From an uncultured Selenomonadales bacterium (GTDB lineage Bacteria; Bacillota_C; Negativicutes; Selenomonadales; Selenomonadaceae): a DNA stretch of 6,257 nt. The position numbers and the translations under genes were made by a program. The DNA lies in contig CAMYWI010000093.1 in the NCBI GenBank assembly GCA_947302675.1, positions 1 to 6,257 on the forward strand, written 5' to 3'. The notes under the pieces were generated by a model. It ran no database searches, was not told the DNA's origin, and worked only from the letters and a program-made list of their open reading frames with translations. Below, one piece after another: positions 6,094 through 6,257 of the stretch; positions within the stretch are counted from its first letter, which is position 1, and each line of letters opens with the position of its first letter.

Positions 6094-6109
6094 GACGGGA
6101 GGGATTTTT

Positions 6110-6257
6110 ATGCCGACACCGCAAATTAAATCTAAAAATTCATATCGCGAACCGACTTACACTGAACAAGTCTTTACTCAATTTCAAGAATCAAGAACTG
6201 AACTCAGAGAAACGCGCAAAGAACTCAATCAGCGCATGGATAGAATAGAGCATCGCA
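6110..6257 (+). CDS. N-terminus of an uncharacterised, probably coiled-coil protein (partial)
   Basis: An ATG preceded by GGGAGGGA (6097-6104, 5 bases upstream) opens a frame that stays open to the end of the window, giving 49 residues. It begins MPTPQIKSKNSYREPTY, followed by a charged helical stretch (about residues 22-49, VFTQFQESRTELRETRKELN and beyond) rich in Glu, Arg, Lys and Gln with hydrophobic residues spaced in a heptad-like way, suggesting a coiled coil. Similar charged N-terminal helices occur in some DUF3782-type, nuclease-related hypothetical proteins, but the diagnostic domain would lie outside the window, so this is only a weak suggestion. No promoter fits in the 16 bases between the prs terminator and the start; transcription must begin earlier or come from read-through. 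Confidence 0.7.
   Translation, partial: MPTPQIKSKNSYREPTYTEQVFTQFQESRTELRETRKELNQRMDRIEHR

Overview
The window looks like chromosomal core sequence from a low-GC Gram-positive-related anaerobe, most likely a member of the Negativicutes (Selenomonas-type) or a close clostridial relative. The reasons are the Firmicutes-style order ispE - regulator - glmU - prs, a GntR/FCD regulator where bacilli have purR, strong AGGAGG-type ribosome binding sites, and sigma-A-type promoters with 17-bp spacers. The taxon is an inference from gene order, not from a database search. All genes are on the + strand.

Layout. The end of an unrecognised gene (1-84) is followed by a good promoter (101-129), rpiB (159-602) and an intrinsic terminator (627-658). 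A second good promoter (676-704) opens a tightly packed run: ispE (734-1594), a GntR/FCD regulator (1611-2288), a broken hicA toxin gene (2285-2415), a hicB-like antitoxin gene (2429-2818), glmU (2790-4142), a DUF1919 gene (4159-5061) and prs (5082-6047). Gaps are 13-20 bases or there are short overlaps, and a strong terminator (6062-6093) closes the run. It reads as one operon. A new gene of unknown function starts right after that terminator (6110) and runs off the window.

How the genes work together. RpiB interconverts ribulose 5-phosphate and ribose 5-phosphate, and Prs turns ribose 5-phosphate into PRPP for nucleotide, histidine and tryptophan synthesis. IspE is a step of the MEP isoprenoid pathway, which supplies the undecaprenyl carrier. 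GlmU makes UDP-GlcNAc for peptidoglycan and surface glycans. The DUF1919 protein belongs to a family often found in capsule and exopolysaccharide loci, so it may also act in surface glycan assembly. The operon therefore joins precursor supply for the cell envelope and nucleotides.

The most unusual part is 2285-2818. A hicAB toxin-antitoxin module sits inside this housekeeping operon. The toxin gene is destroyed by an internal deletion with a frameshift that removes its catalytic histidine region. The antitoxin keeps its HicB core, but it has no ribbon-helix-helix domain and ends in a very basic tail that runs into the start of glmU. The second point of interest is the DUF1919 gene between glmU and prs. 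I see no CRISPR array, tRNA, rRNA or insertion sequence. I do not see a clearly new biological system; the strongest leads are the decayed or remodelled hicAB module and the DUF1919 gene.
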